From Scolanthus callimorphus (lineage: Eukaryota > Cnidaria > Anthozoa > Actiniaria > Edwardsiidae), in contig CM066913.1 of NCBI GenBank assembly GCA_033964015.1, positions 34,919,577-34,983,576 of the forward strand: a stretch of 64,000 nucleotides of DNA, given 5' to 3'. Shown here piece after piece: positions 46,801-59,049 of the stretch. The translations under genes and the position numbers were made by a program. Every line of letters starts with the position of its first letter. The stretch's first letter is position 1. The notes beneath the pieces are model-generated. The model had not been told where the DNA came from and ran no database searches. It was given only the letters and a program-made list of their open reading frames with translations.

Positions 46801-49800
46801 CGATTTGAAGATATTTTAGGATTTATAAATAATGGCTATAATTTATGTAAAATTCAGTGAAGTGAATAAATATGTCAGAATTTGGTACTTCATGGTTATA
46901 AATTGAAGGCTTTTATAGCCCAATCTATTTGTAATTGTTCAAGGAAGGTCATGCTTTTGATTAAAATGAAATATTTTGTTGCGATTTCGAGAAATATAGA
47001 AACGTACGTATCAACATAATTCCTCCACAAATTCGGCTCAACATGAAATTTGGGTCTACTTTCACGAAATTTGGTCTGATTTAAAAAATCGTAGTTTTTT
47101 TTCGCTCAAAATTTTGGACGACTCCAATCGATCAATGTAAAGTTTGTCTTCAACGTTTCATATCAATTGAAATCCTCTAAGGCTGTCAACTGGGGACGCA
47201 AAGATCGGTAAATATTGGATGAATTTCTGTAGTTTCTACTCTGGGATTTGCTTTTGTTCCCCATTCGGCACAAAATCAAATTCCAAATGGAGCGCACGTG
47301 GGCTTGTCCTTGCTTGGCTAGTCTCCGATGTATGATAATCTTCTCAGGTTTTTTGGTCTTTTGTTATGCATTTAATTACCATATGTCGGGGACGATTCGG
47401 AGAGCAGTCACCCGCGAAGCCCGCGAATATCAACGTGTGCCGCGCATTGGAAGAACAATAGCAAGTCCCTAAGCGGAAACTACACGAATCCATCCAATAT
47501 TTACCGATCTTTGCGTCCACAGTTGATGACCATAGAAGATTTCAATTGATATGAAACGTTAGAGACAAACTTTACATTGATCGATTTGAGTCCTCCAAAA
47601 TTTTGGAGCGAAAAAAACTACAATTTTTTAAATTAGACCAAATTTCATGAAAGTTGGCCCAAATTTCGTGTTGAGCCGATGCGTGGAGGAATTATGCTGA
47701 TACGCACATTTCTATATTTTTCGAAATCGCAAAATAATATTTAATTTTAATCAAAAGCATGACCTTCCTTGAACAATTACAAATAGATTGGGCTATAAAA
47801 GCCTTCAATTTATAACCATGAAGTACCAAACTCTGTCATGTTAATTCATAACACTGGATTTTACATAAATTATAGCCCTGATTTATAAATCCTAAAATAT
47901 CTTCAGATCGGTCTTGTAGAATTTAGTTAAACTTCGGTTACACGTAGGCAATCAGTCAATCTCGAGGTACCGTAGAACGTTTTTCGAAAAATGTTGTTAC
48001 AGCCTGAAACTGGGGTGAGAGTGGAAATAGGCGTGGTCCAATTGTCACGTGATACTAACTCCAATCTCCCCAACTTTTGTACTGACATGTATTTCAGTCT
48101 ATGGGTAGTATGTGTGTTATATTGGCTGCGCGATAGAAATCAACCTGCTTTTATATGAGAGGTTCAAAATTGGTTGGCATGGGTACAAAATTACTGGGTC
48201 GATCCACCTTATGTACAGTCAAGAATTACAGCATACAGTACAGTAGTTAGCAAACCAAGCTTCAGTGTACAGTAGCATACCCAACTGCTGTGCAGTCATA
48301 CAAGACACAACTTCTAGGCCTTCTGATTATTGACTGTGGTTTTAGCACCTTGGGTTACATATTGTAAGCTCTATCTACTAGCATTTTGGAATTTTAACAT
48401 TTTCAACTTGAAGTTTGAATACCACCCAGTTTTGTATCATCTGGAATGACTCTAAGGTAGACCCCCAAAGTGTGCCAGCGATTTCTATTTTTGTCTTTGT
48501 TCCAATTTTATGGCGTTTTGTTTCTTTCAGTCTGAGTTTTATCTGACTTCAAAATTAAAGCAGACAATAAAATCCTAAATATCGAACATACAAAAAATTG
48601 CTGACATGCTTTTTAGAGTTTACCTTAGTGCGGTGCTATTGATTTTTGCCCCCGCAGGGTTTTGGACCAGACGGCCACATTTCTGATTACGTGTCATATG
48701 TATACATACCAAGGGTTGAATTTTAGTAGAGGAATAGGAATACATGTGAAGAATACAGTGAGAAGAAGAAAAGACTTGCGCCCCCATACATCAGATAAAG
48801 CTCCTACTAAGGGAGCACTAAGGAACGATAAAATGCCCTGAAAATAAAACAACAATATACATTATTTATTTATTTATTATGCTTCGACTACATATACCTA
48901 GTGGTTTTCATATGACTAGTAAAACCAATCGCAAAGTAATTACTACACCAATTCTGAACAAAACCTATAGGATTGAGTGATAATTACAAAGTAATTACCA
49001 ATTACTCATGACCTGCTGAAATCCGATCTAACATTAAACAACAAAATGCATACTGATGAAAAAACAATACAATTGATATGATATGTAGACAGGGGCACCA
49101 CAACAGCAATGCCAATGCTGTGGGCCCTAATGAAGAGTACATGTAGTTACCATAGAAAGATAATATATTGATGTAGCCACTGGCTTAATGCGTACATGTA
49201 GCTCCTGGTTACATATTTTTTCACAGGCTCACAGTATTTTCCTGCCAAAATGAAAGACAGGTTTTGGGTTGCCTGTGGTATATTGGACAGGCAACCACAA
49301 ACAGACATCCACAGTATTATGGTTATGTCGCATAACTTTTATCCCCCTCCCCCGAAATCCTGCAAGTGGTGGATTTTCCCCCCACACTTTTTAAGAAGCT
49401 CTCCCTTTGGCTGGTAAGGAGCTCTGCTATTATCATTTCTATATCCACAATAAACTAACTATTCATGACTGTACCTTTATGCCCTGGATCAGCCCATTCA
49501 TAAGAAATGTATGCTCTGGAAATGTGTCATTTAAAACCTGAAAGAGATAAACCTGTTTTATGACCAAAGAAAATAACTGATCTGAACTGAATAGAAATAA
49601 GCAAATGGTATGCACCATTACACCAGAGTACTTTCCTGGTCTTAAATATGGTGGTTCCCCAGTCATCTGTAATGCACAACTATGTGCTACTCCAAAAATA
49701 TTATTTCAGATCCAGAAATCATCCCATAAATTAGCCAAAACAATTCTGATATAATGTTACGCCTGAAAATATAAGCTCGCTAGGATCAATTTTTCAGAAA

Positions 49801-52002
49801 TTGCTCAAAGAGATAGCATTCCAGCCATTTAGTCCTTGGCGAGCAAAATCATAACTTGGCAGTGAAATTGTCAATGAATGCGAAAAATTTCCCCAAGCAT
49901 CGATATTAGCATCTGATCAGAGTTGAATGATAACTGTAGTGCAAACAGCACAATTCTGCACCTGATACTTTAGATAGTACTTACTCCTAACATTGGTGAT
50001 GTCAGCAAACCCCATGAAAAAAACTCCAAGAAAATAACAATTGTAGCATGATAAACACTTGGCTTGCCAAAACCCTGAAAGATGGAACATATTATTGATG
50101 AATATTAAGGGCATTGTAGCACCTTACAGTATAAAGAAGGTCTGTTGAATGTGCATGTTTTCCTAAGAATGGAGGTTTTATGAAAACAGATAACTGTGGA
50201 TGTATAGACCCTCCTACCAATTTACAACATTTTGCCCTGACACTTGGCAATTTGACTTAGTTTCATGTGCTCTTTCCAGTGGTGAGTGTTATCTTTTTTT
50301 GCCAACTTACAGGTCTTGTGCATCCAGCTGATCTCACTTCACGGTGCGCAAAGGATTGTTTGCCAAAATGAAACGTTCGACCTACGTTCATCGAATGATA
50401 CCCAAACTTTCACAGTTTTGGAAAGCAAAAACTAGATTAAATTATCGTACAAGACAAACCAAGTTTATATTGGATATATAGAGGATATTACACAGTGGTG
50501 CGAAGATATGGATTTTATTTTCGAGTGGCAAGAACAATATTTTACGAACGAGCGCAGCGAGTGAGTAAAACATTGTTTTTGACACGAGAAAATGAAATCC
50601 ATATCTGCAAGCCACCGTGTAATGTTCTTTTTTTATATGGATTAGAATTGACATAGCCGCAAAATATTACAAATTGAACAACTCACTTGGTAAAGTCGAA
50701 AGTGTTTATTTGTGAAATGCTCCCTCAATCTTTCTGATTCCCAGTGTTGTTAAGAACTAATTTCCCTTTTTGTGTTGCTGTAGCCTTCTCTGCCATAGTT
50801 GAAATAAGGTTTTTCTCTTTAGAACTAGAACCAAAACTTAGTTTTGTGGCTTAAAACTCGTGTGACCGAGCGAGCGAGATTTCACTGCAGACGAAGTCAG
50901 GAAAACAACACTGCAAACGTGCACATCCGGGACATTCGGTACATAACGTTTTCATATTTTCACTAGTGAAGATATGGAAAATACGAGTGTTTTAGTTTCC
51001 GGTAAAACACTGGTATCCATATAATAAAAGGCAATATTTTCTGAGATGGAAACGTTTTTATGCTGAATAGCAATATATTTTTTTTAAACTGTTTGGAACA
51101 CTTGGAGATGCAACAAAAATCATTCTGATTGGCTAATTCGAGAGCAAGGAATCAGCTGGATGTATTGTATTCATGACACTAAGTCCAAGGGAACTCTTCA
51201 AATACACAAGTGGTAAAGCAGGCACATCAGATATATAGAAGACTTTATTTATGTGTCAAACCGCCTAGCCTAGGAATACTTCCATACAAAAAAGCGAAAG
51301 AAATCATAAATAATAATAGTCTAAAAAAACTATTTACAGTATTATAATATCATAAAATATAATATACATGGTTAAATCTAAAACTTATTATAACTATTTC
51401 GTCTGATATTGAACTACTGTAACAAGCAACATTGACAACCTCTGTAAAAGGAACTGATTAAAGTGAATTACTGTCTGTCCAGCAGGTAAACACGACTCTT
51501 TATTATGCAAGTCAGTCTAGCGTATGAAGTGTAACCCACAAATGCCAACAAGTTGTTTCCACCCATTGTACTCGCTCGCGTCTCTATGATAAACAGCAAT
51601 AAAAACTAAAAAGAGATACTTGATAAATCTGATAACTGTTCCAGGAAAATGAACAGGAAGTAACAATTTGGAATTATAATTAAAGCTTATTGTTGATAAC
51701 GCAATAGTTTATTTGCAAGAACAATGGCTGGCATGGCATGGCCTTTTTAGGCGAAAAAAGTCCACCGCACCACGATATGTCCTCAAAACAACAACATCAT
51801 CGTAACCAGTTCATATTCCTTCCTGGTGAACTGATTTCTGACAATTTTCAGAAAGGTTTTCAAGTCATATCGCGATACATTCGAAATTAATTTGTCAACA
51901 ATTCTAACTCACCGAGCCACCGTCGCGGCTATTCGACCGCCACTTTCTAGCGCTAGAAGTAGGAAAAGTCACTAGTTTACGCAGTCGCTTCTTCCCTATC
52001 AT
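40872..52002 (-). CDS. MFSD14A: MFSD14/HIAT1-family major facilitator transporter, 12 coding exons
   Basis: Exons: 51913-52002, 49985-50074, 49475-49537, 48710-48837, 45351-45465, 44363-44580, 43928-44041, 43306-43377, 42374-42486, 42024-42121, 41502-41674, 40872-41093; all borders are GT-AG and phases join. The product is about 498 residues (human MFSD14A about 490). Matching blocks: KPSVYHATIVIFLEFFSWGL, FPEHTFLMNGLIQGIK, the MFS motif-A region GALSDVWGRKSFLLLTVFF, WWFFAMISVSG, FAYVADATEQNERS, VAVPESLPERMRPAS, YLPEAGQYS, CNGIGPALFGIIFYLFHV, GAPFLFGAGSVILALLLAFF. This is an orphan, 12-helix solute carrier, in mammals on endomembranes. The start MIGKKRLRKLV is chosen as the only ATG in a basic first exon that splices in phase. 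One base is missing in exon 44363-44580 (CCC tract 44400-44402; ASWGAP expected). Restoring length to 219 fits the phase-0 neighbour exactly. Whether it is MFSD14A or 14B cannot be decided. Confidence 0.93.
41342..41456. mobile_element. MITE with 9-bp target duplication, 45 bp from an MFSD14 exon
   Basis: AGCCGGCTAGCCGACTCTCT...CTAGTG is mirrored by CACTAGAGAGCCAGCTAGCA...GGCT. CGCCCAAAG is found at 41333-41341 and 41457-41465. Confidence 0.85.
41745..41905. repeat. dispersed repeat, copy 1 (inverted relative to 60966-61110)
   Basis: AGCTGTGTATTTCGTTATCA, CGTGCTCACCGCGTGATAGT and GCACATGTTCAATG match, in reverse orientation, sequence at 60966-61110. Confidence 0.7.
42242..42328. mobile_element. 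MITE, TAGCCTGAGTATCAGG family, copy 2
   Basis: Same TIRs as 15976-16106, with shared internal GGAATTTTATTTTTC and CGAGGAAGGGG. AGATTTTT occurs on both flanks, consistent with an 8-bp duplication. Confidence 0.85.
42511..42640. mobile_element. MITE with GTAATTAC core, copy 1
   Basis: GAGTAATTCACAATTACTTT and GTAATTACTTTGCGATTGGT match the inverted copy at 48901-49032. The ends are partly complementary. Confidence 0.75.
43455..43636. mobile_element. TIR element (about 38-bp arms) with TCACA duplication
   Basis: TAGAGCAGATTTCGCATGAC...AGTGCCGTGA is mirrored by TCACGGCACT...GTCATACGAAATCTGCTCTA. TCACA is found on both flanks. The interior is CGGTACGGCACGG-rich. Confidence 0.85.
44902..45190. 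mobile_element. fold-back element family A, copy 1
   Basis: A hairpin at 44917-45061 (GCAATAAAAGTACTTTCGCG with its mirror) carries CTCTGGTTTCTTACAAACAC arms. It is followed by AACACGCTTTTTAACCAATC. The same sequence lies inverted at 59394-59705. Confidence 0.85.
46071..46317. mobile_element. intact CAGGGGCGTAGCC hAT-like MITE
   Basis: CAGGGGCGTAGCCAG at the left is mirrored by CTGGCTACGCCCCTG at the right. CAAAC is repeated on both flanks (46066-46070, 46318-46322). It is inserted cleanly inside one 57-bp satellite unit. Confidence 0.9.
46501..48209. mobile_element. 1.7-kb palindromic TIR element with TA duplication
   Basis: AGGTGGATCGACCCAGTAAT at the left is mirrored by ATTACTGGGTCGATCCACCT at the right. 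The arms stay matched for about 740 bases (for example ATTCCTCCAC, AAGATCGGTAAATATTGGAT), with a central unpaired part of about 230 bases at 47245-47475. TA flanks both ends inside the satellite. The short central ORF has no transposase features. Confidence 0.92.
48901..49032. mobile_element. MITE with GTAATTAC core, copy 2 (inverted)
   Basis: ACCAATCGCAAAGTAATTAC and ACAAAGTAATTACCAATTAC match copy 1 at 42511-42640 in reverse. Both are in MFSD14 introns. Confidence 0.75.
50484..50632. mobile_element. fold-back element, GATATTACA(C/T) family, copy 1
   Basis: GATATTACACAGTGGTGCGA...GATATGGATTT is mirrored by AAATCCATATCTGC...CACCGTGTAATGTTC. Related words (GAAGATATGG...CCATATAATA) continue to about 51025. 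Confidence 0.7.
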
Positions 52003-52375
52003 GACCTGGTGCATTTTTCAAGCACTTTGAAGTCGATCGTGGTTAATTTTGTTGTCGAATTTCTCCACATTTCACTATTTTCGTCCACTCATCGCACCAC
52101 TCTTACAGTAATACGCATGCGTCAAACGGGAGGATATGCCGCTGGACTTGATACATCGTGGACTCAGCAGCATATCACGAATCGTGGATCTGCGTAGTGT
52201 CCGGACGAGATAGCAAAAATAAGACCAAAACTGTATTTTCCAGAGACTGCATCATAGATTTAGAAGTTTAGAAGGCTATTTTATTGAGTTGCTATAGTTT
52301 GAATATCAAAATTCAGGCTGTTACTTTTCAAATGATGCCAAGTCATTCTCTAATTTGCCCATGTGTGTAAAATAG

Positions 52376-52492
52376 AGGATATTACATGACCGCGCGAAGA
52401 TACGAATCCTCGAGTGTTTAAGATTTATCTCACGAGTGAGCGCCGAGATCGAGAAGATAACATTCGTATCTCCAAGCGGCCATGTAATGTTC
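52376..52492. mobile_element. fold-back element, GATATTACA(C/T) family, copy 2
   Basis: GAGGATATTACATGACCGCG...GATACGAAT is mirrored by ATTCGTATC...GCGGCCATGTAATGTTC. It lies upstream of the MFSD14 start codon. Confidence 0.8.
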
Positions 52493-53025
52493 GGTTTATC
52501 GTATATATAAACATTAGTGAAATACCAATCGACATTTATTTTACGAAAATCTGAAAACTAGAAAGCTATGTGTGTTAGGCCAGTTTCAGACGTCGAACTT
52601 TTGCCGCGTCGAATCTAATTGCTAGAAATTTCATTTGCAGCTTCTTTGACACTTTGTCTAGTGCAAAAGGTAAATCTAGATAAGTCATAGCAGAACCAAA
52701 AGGAATGTAAAGTTTGTTTTTCTTGTTTATTCTTCCTTTTATGGTGAAAAGGAGAAAAACAGTCGACTGAATTGGATTCGACGCGGTAAAAGATCGACGT
52801 TTGAAACAGGCTTATATTCACTGCGAAGAGTGAAGACAAAATCATATTTTCAGACAGAGTGTCTGGATGTCGGTTGTCGGTTAAAATCTGCGGTCTTTGT
52901 CGGAAATTTGTAAAACTATTAACCTGCGTAAAGTTAAGCGAATTATTATTTAATTATGAAACTATGAGGTCTAGCACTGAAAAGTGTGTATTTATTACTG
53001 GTGTGCTGCCAGTGCACACGCATGA

Positions 53026-53744
53026 CTAAGGGAGTGGTCATTACTTAACATGGGGGAGGGGGTGGGCCGGCAAATATATGGGGGGCTTTGATTTTTTGGG
53101 CGCCGATTTAGGGGGGGGGCTCAAATTTTTGGGCTTACATTCGAGGGGGGGGGGATTTTTTGGGCGCTGATTCTTAGACAGGGTGACATTGATGGCTGCA
53201 ATAGCATGGACAAGATTCTGATAGTAAAATCATTTTTATTCATTAACTGCATAGTAACACACGTTGATAATATCATGAGCCGTTTAAAAATTTCGGTGCG
53301 CTTCGCGCGCATAAAGAAAACATCAAATACACTTTTAGAGAACCGCGCAGCGAAGCCAATAACTCTAAAACAAAATCCCCCACTTAGTTAATTGCCTGGC
53401 GGTCAGTCGCTACTATGTTTCAAAGAACTGGCACCTTAAGTCAGCGCGAGTTCGACATTACAAGCATAGAAAGTCATCGGGCCGCATTTTACGCACGTGA
53501 ATAATGAGAATTTCCTTAGGGCGCGCTTTGCGCGCATAAAGAATTTACAGCCTTTGTTAACTCTCCAAAAAAATTAAATGTTCATCAACTTTTTCTCTGA
53601 GGCTTGATGAAATGTGTTTTTTAAAATCTGGGCGCGCTTCGCGCGCCACAAAAGGATGCGATCCTCTCTTTCTGCAAAACGTCGGGGGTTCCTTTCATCA
53701 TGATTCGTTCCCCCCCAGGCGATAAATAATGACCGGTCCCTTAG
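53026..53744. mobile_element. TIR element, GGTCATTATTTA family, long copy
   Basis: CTAAGGGAGTGGTCATTACT at the left and AATAATGACCGGTCCCTTAG at the right. The interior has poly-G runs and three GCGCGCTTCGCGCGC-like palindromes. The shorter relative is at 59967-60240. Confidence 0.7.
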
Positions 53745-53826
53745 TTCAATGGTGATTAGCCGTTTTGAGTAGTGGATCAATCAACTCTTTAAAACTATGT
53801 TATTTTCTATACACATGGCAGAAAAG

Positions 53827-53997
53827 TGTGTGTGTGTGTTAAATACGTTAAATAATGACCACTCCCTAATCGCAAGTCTGCCTTTCTTTGCTTCTTTTGG
53901 CTTATTCTCGTGTGTGTGTGTGTTAAATACGTTAAATAATGACCACTCCCTAATCGCAAGTCTACCTTTCTTTGCTTCTTTTGGCTCATTCTCGTAC
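53827..53997. repeat. 84-bp tandem duplication
   Basis: GTGTGTGTGTTAAATACGTT...CTTTTGGCTTATTCTC is present twice back to back with two or three differences. It includes AATAATGACCACTCCCTAAT, related to the preceding element's end. Confidence 0.9.
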
Positions 53998-54004
53998 CAA
54001 GAGC

Positions 54005-54520
54005 TCACCTCTCGGGGGAGGCTCTGGTAACAGCCACCGACGCATGCGTAGAAAAAATGGTGGTTTTATGCCTCACGCAATCTTGTTCCCAGAGCCTACT
54101 CTGTTGTTGTTGTTTGTCGTAGGCTCTGGCGGCGGCAGACAGTCGTAGCCTAAGTCGTAGCCGATTCTGATTGGCCAATATTCTCACCCGCCATTTTGAA
54201 ATTCGTCTAACCGACAAGGCCGGTCACCATATATGGATAACCGGATATCCTAGATTCTACGACATCCGGTTTCGTCTGCGTCCAGAGCCTCCGAGTTAGC
54301 ATGACCGAGAGGCTCTGGGAACGAGATTGGGTCGAAAAGACGACTAGGAAACGAATGCCAGTGCAATTTTGACAGATAAGTTTTTGTAAAGCAAGATTAA
54401 AGCTAATTTTATGTACGCATGCGCGCCATTTCAGCCAATCAGCGAAGGCCCTCAAATGGATGTCACCAGAGCCTCCCCTGCGAGGCGAAGAGCCGGGGAG
54501 CTCTGGGTTCGAGAATGCTT
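54005..54520. repeat. cluster of GAGGCTCTGG repeat fragments
   Basis: GAGGCTCTGGTAACAG, CCCAGAGCCTACTCTG, GAGGCTCTGGGAACGAGATT and CACCAGAGCCTCCCC occur in both orientations within 500 bases. These look like broken or nested fold-back elements. Confidence 0.6.
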
Positions 54521-55754
54521 TTGGTTTGTTTACTGAATGGCTTCTGATTGGCTGGAGATTTGAAATGCGCTCTAATTATTAGGTGTATTTCTTGGTGTAT
54601 TTAAAAAATCGTGCAAGTACTATAATCATTTGCCTGTCCTCACAAATGCAAATTCAGCATTTACTTCATGACTTGAGGAAAAAGAAAAAAATAGGACCAT
54701 ACTTCCAGACAAAGAGCTGAAGCGTCGTATGGCGACCGTACGGTTCTTACGCCCACGCCAGAGGTTTCGGCCCTGACAGTCGCTATATCCTGGTTGAATT
54801 GCTCAGTAGCTAGATACCTATGGGTGAGAGTACGCCCGGCCACCAGACCATATAAGGACGCCCCTTGTACCGTTAGTGAACAATCAACTAACTTATTATG
54901 CATCACCAGCGTATTTATAGGCCTGAAGAGTGTGTTAGAGATCCATGTGGGACACGGTGTTGGTTTTCTTTTTAACTAGTAGTAGCTTATCTCACGATAA
55001 TGCAGAAATGTTTTCAAAGTTGCCGTTAGCATGTTTTGTACTCATAATCCAATAGTAGACATTGCAATGACACAGGATTGCGTTTCTTTTATAAGTTGTC
55101 CGTTTGCGCATGCACACACACGTCATCTCGTCTTATTTTATTCGCGTGACTGACGACCATTAATCTGAAAGATCATTTACATAAGGATGCAGACCAGAGT
55201 GTTGTTATACTTATTGAAACTCCCTCTGGTAAATTGAAGCTCGGGAAGTGTCACAATGGAAACGGGATTCACCTGTCTACTCCAGGCGTTGAAAAGTCCA
55301 AAGCACTCACTATTTCTCAGAATAAACGTTTTATTTATAACCTGGTAAGAATAGTTTTTAAAAATGTCGGTAGACGGTAGCTGGCTTTGTCATTAATCGG
55401 TATTTTAATCGGTAGACGGTAACTTTTATGCCCATTTTTCTCAAAGTACTATGAGAAAGTGAGTATTTTAGACCCGTTTCACAGATACACATTTTTTTCA
55501 GGTAGTAATAAAAAAGTTTAATCTAGAATGTAGTCTACGCCGAGACTTTTTATCAAAATTGCTTCTATTTGAATAAAGTCCGAGTTTGAAGTCAAATTTC
55601 CGCGCTTCGTGAGCATTTATCCAATGAAATGCTCTCTTTTTAATCCGATTCAAACTGTCAAAAGGCAAGAGTGGGCGTGGATCTGCCTACTTCTTACGCG
55701 GTTGCCAGTCCGCACGTTCAAATCAAAGCGTTTTGGTGGAAGGGATCGAATAAA

Positions 55755-55832
55755 TAGGATGAGTTATCCAAAAATGTAGCGCCTAGAGCTTTGAGGATAA
55801 GCGCTATATAAGCACTACTTTACTTTAAATAA
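55755..55832 (+). mobile_element. truncated SINE tail
   Basis: ATAGGATGAGTTATCC...GAGGATAAGCGCTATATAAG matches the 3' end of the SINE at 17757-18148. Head and body are absent. Confidence 0.75.
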
Positions 55833-56339
55833 ATTGATTAAATAAAAAAGATGGAAATACCAAGACCGCTTTGATATAAATAACATTGAACAAACGAAGA
55901 ACCACAGAACAAACAAGATTTAGGGTCAACCATTTTATTCCTCGATCTGTTATGCGGTGATAATTTTTTTCCATTAAGAAAGAAGTGTTTTAGTCACCAT
56001 TTTGCTGTGTAGGAGCTTTGTTTTCGGCCCTTCGGCCCGTGCGGGAATTTTTTTCGAAATCTCCCATCCCACGCGAGGCATCATTGGAGGCTTTGTCCAC
56101 CCTATATTATGTGTGTGCCGTTGAGCTCAATTTACTATGCACACAATTTACAGAAAGGCAAGAGAGTAAAAAAGAGATCGCTATCTCGCGATTGGAGTGA
56201 CGTTAGCACATTAGAGGGGAATTATTTATACAGAACAAGTATCTGAAGTATGCATTTTATCCCTCGTGACAATTGCTGGACAGCAGTATTGTAGAGCGCC
56301 TAAGTTTGCATTTATCACTCAAGAATGGCCCTTGAGGTA

Positions 56340-56455
56340 GGGCTATATAAGCTGAACATCTCTGGCGCTAGGGCCCGGACGTTTGTATGAAGATCCCTTC
56401 AATCAAGTGGGAAACTAAAGAAAGTCGCTCACACCCAAGTTGCTCCTGTTCATTT
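56340..56455 (+). promoter_or_regulatory. candidate TATA promoter and 5'UTR exon
   Basis: CTATATAAG at about 56344-56352 is followed about 100 bases later by a GTAAGC donor at 56456. The next acceptor, TCGTTCTCAG, ends at 56842, just before the signal-peptide ATG. The TATA-like word resembles the GCGCTATATAAGCAC tail of the local SINE, so it could be SINE-derived or simply SINE debris. Confidence 0.3.
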
Positions 56456-56856
56456 GTAAGCAGTAATATTTAAGTCTTGTAGAATTGAAATGGTGTGATA
56501 GTGCAGTGCCGTAGCTTGGCGGGGGCCAGAGGGGTAGTTGCCTCCCGGCCACCAGCGAAATTTTAAATATCAACATGTGGGTAAAACCTGCTTCCCTTAC
56601 CCCCACCCCCCCCCCCTCCCACCACCACCAAAAATACAAAGGACGACCAATGCTTGCCCCCATATATATTATATTATTATATCAGGAGGTGCACAGTATA
56701 TTATATTCTATAATATATTCTATATAGGTGTACAGTGTATTATATTGGTAGGTTACAGTACTGCATCGTCACTTGCGTACTCTCTTCATTTTCTCTTTTT
56801 ACTAACCATCCAGTTTTCTGGTTTATTTTTTGTCGTTCTCAGCAGCACTCATAACC

Positions 56857-59049
56857 ATGCGCACAACACAAGTGATATTTGCTGCCATCTTTGTCATCAC
56901 TGCTGTCATCGAAGCCAAAGGTAAATACGTTATTTGTATATTTGTCAGAATTGCATTAGGTGCTATCATCCAATCGAGGTGCTATCATCCAATCGAGAAA
57001 ACAAACTAACATGTGCGAAAATGGTACTTGTGATCAAGTCTTTTAGTACTCATAGATTCACATGTGTATTCGTATTAAGTGACACATGCAAGTATTAAGT
57101 GACACATGCAATGATAATGGTCCTATTGATTTGATGCTATGATAGATTTGATGCTATGATAACCCTGAGCGCTAAAACATCGAGTGGGCTTCTCCCGGGG
57201 GGGGTTCTTCACATGTCGACCTGATAGGGGTGCTCGTCGTATTTTTTAGGGGTCAAAATCGACTCTCCGGTATTTTTTAGGGTGTATCGGACAAACATTG
57301 TGGTTTTCACTAATAAATGGTATTTTTTAGGGGTACGCAAATGAATGAAAGGGTCACAAACCAAGCAAAACGTTTTCTGGCTTTCTTTCTTCATTTATAG
57401 CTCTAAAAAATGGCCTGTTTTGAGATAAGAAACATGAACAATCACAAACGGGTTTATTGTTGGTTTTTTTTAGGGGTCTTTTTGTTTTATAAGGTATTTT
57501 TTAGGGGGTGGATTTTTCATGTCCTGGTATTTTTTAGGGTATATTTTCCGATGTCCGACGAGCACCCCTATCACTCTTACTTGGGAGAACCCCCCCCGGG
57601 GGGCTTCTGGTCCCGGGGAGGGGGGGGGGGGGTACTCCCTATATTGGACTATACGGGGATGCTCGGCCCGAAAGGGGTAGGGTTTTCAAGCTAGAGGTAT
57701 AAGAAAGGGGTAGGGTTTTCAGGCTGGTTATAAGAAAGGGGTAGGGTTTTCAGGTTGGACTGGGTATAAAAACAGTAGGGAAAATTGTAATTTTGGTATA
57801 ACAAAGGGTCTGTAGTTCATCGGTTTTTCACCCGCAACGCGAGAACAAACCGTTTCTTTTTTAACAGAGCACAAAGCCGATTTTTCAGGCTTGGTATAAG
57901 AAAGGGGTACCTTTTTCGGCATATCAAACTTATGTCATATAAAATGAACATTGACCTAGAGTGACCTCTTTGGTAACACTATCGCATTTATCTTTGTTGT
58001 GTAAACCGGGACGTCCATATATGGGGTTTGATGAGATCGTATTCCGGACCTTTAACACATGGCGTGTTCGAGAGTGAAACGCGAATCGAAAGCTCCGCTC
58101 AGATTTATCGAGCAAAATCATCCACCAAATCTTAACCATAAAACGAGAAAAATCCATAGAAAGGATAATGATATCTCTACGAGGTGGTTATTACTGAGGT
58201 CGACAAGGGGAAAAAATGGTCAAAATACATTATGCTGGATAGAGTATTAATACGATGAGTAAACGTGATCAAAGTTGTTGTACAAAGTGGTAAAACGATT
58301 AACAGGCTACCCTGCAACAGACGTATTGATGCTTTCCTCGGTTTGAAATGCGATGAACGAATATTTAATATAAAGACTTACTTGTTTAGCTCGTAGGTAA
58401 ACCATGGGAGATTGCTGCCTTTGGGACTTTCTCGATATTTTTCCCCATCGATTTGAGCATTTGCCCCTCTCGCGTTAAAGACAAAGATAGCAACAGAACA
58501 ACCAAAGCGCAAACTTTGAACCCCATATCCCGCACTATAATTTTAACGAACCCTAGCGTATTATACATCAAAATGCGCCAAATTTATCAAACGTCTCATT
58601 TTCCGGGGTAACGAAAGATTTGGTGGTCGTATTACAAAGCTAGGCGCCAATAATCGTCGAGCAGTCTTGCGTCAGTCGATCACGCACTCCTTTTGTGAGC
58701 CTACCCATCGTCGAAAATGTGCTCGATGCCGGACTTTGTTTTTTAATTTTGAGCTTACACGAATAAAATATAATAGTCTAAGTGTTGTTCTTTCACAAAC
58801 CGTAGGTAACAAACAAGGCAGGGAACCAGAAGTGCTAAAAAATGAGAAAATCTTCAACATTTGCCATGAATTTATGTGACGGGTGTTGCGTGACATTGCG
58901 ACTAAAACGGGATACAAGGAAATGTTAAAGAGGAGTTTCATATGCTTTGGTATAAGAAAGGGGGGTACCTTTTTTGCTCTGAAATTGGATAAAGGAGGGT
59001 AAGGGTCCAGAATCTGGGCCGAGCATCCCCGTATAAACGTTTTGGGAGT

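Larger units (their letters stand above)
45480..48285. repeat. 57-bp minisatellite in an MFSD14 intron, split by two insertions
   Basis: Units contain GTTAGCAAACCAAGCTACAA, TGTACAGTCAAGAAATATTA and CAGCATACAGTACAGTA. About 17 copies lie between 45480 and 46500. The last units are at 48211-48285, beyond the 1.7-kb palindrome. Confidence 0.92.

Noticed and set aside
47248..47472. 74-codon ORF in the centre of the large palindrome
   Set aside because: Starts at a non-ATG codon, shows no transposase or other family features, and sits in the unpaired loop.
56538..56924. 128-codon plus-strand ORF overlapping the signal-peptide exon
   Set aside because: A different frame from the signal peptide, Pro/His-biased from a poly-C run, and it reads across the intron/exon border and donor.
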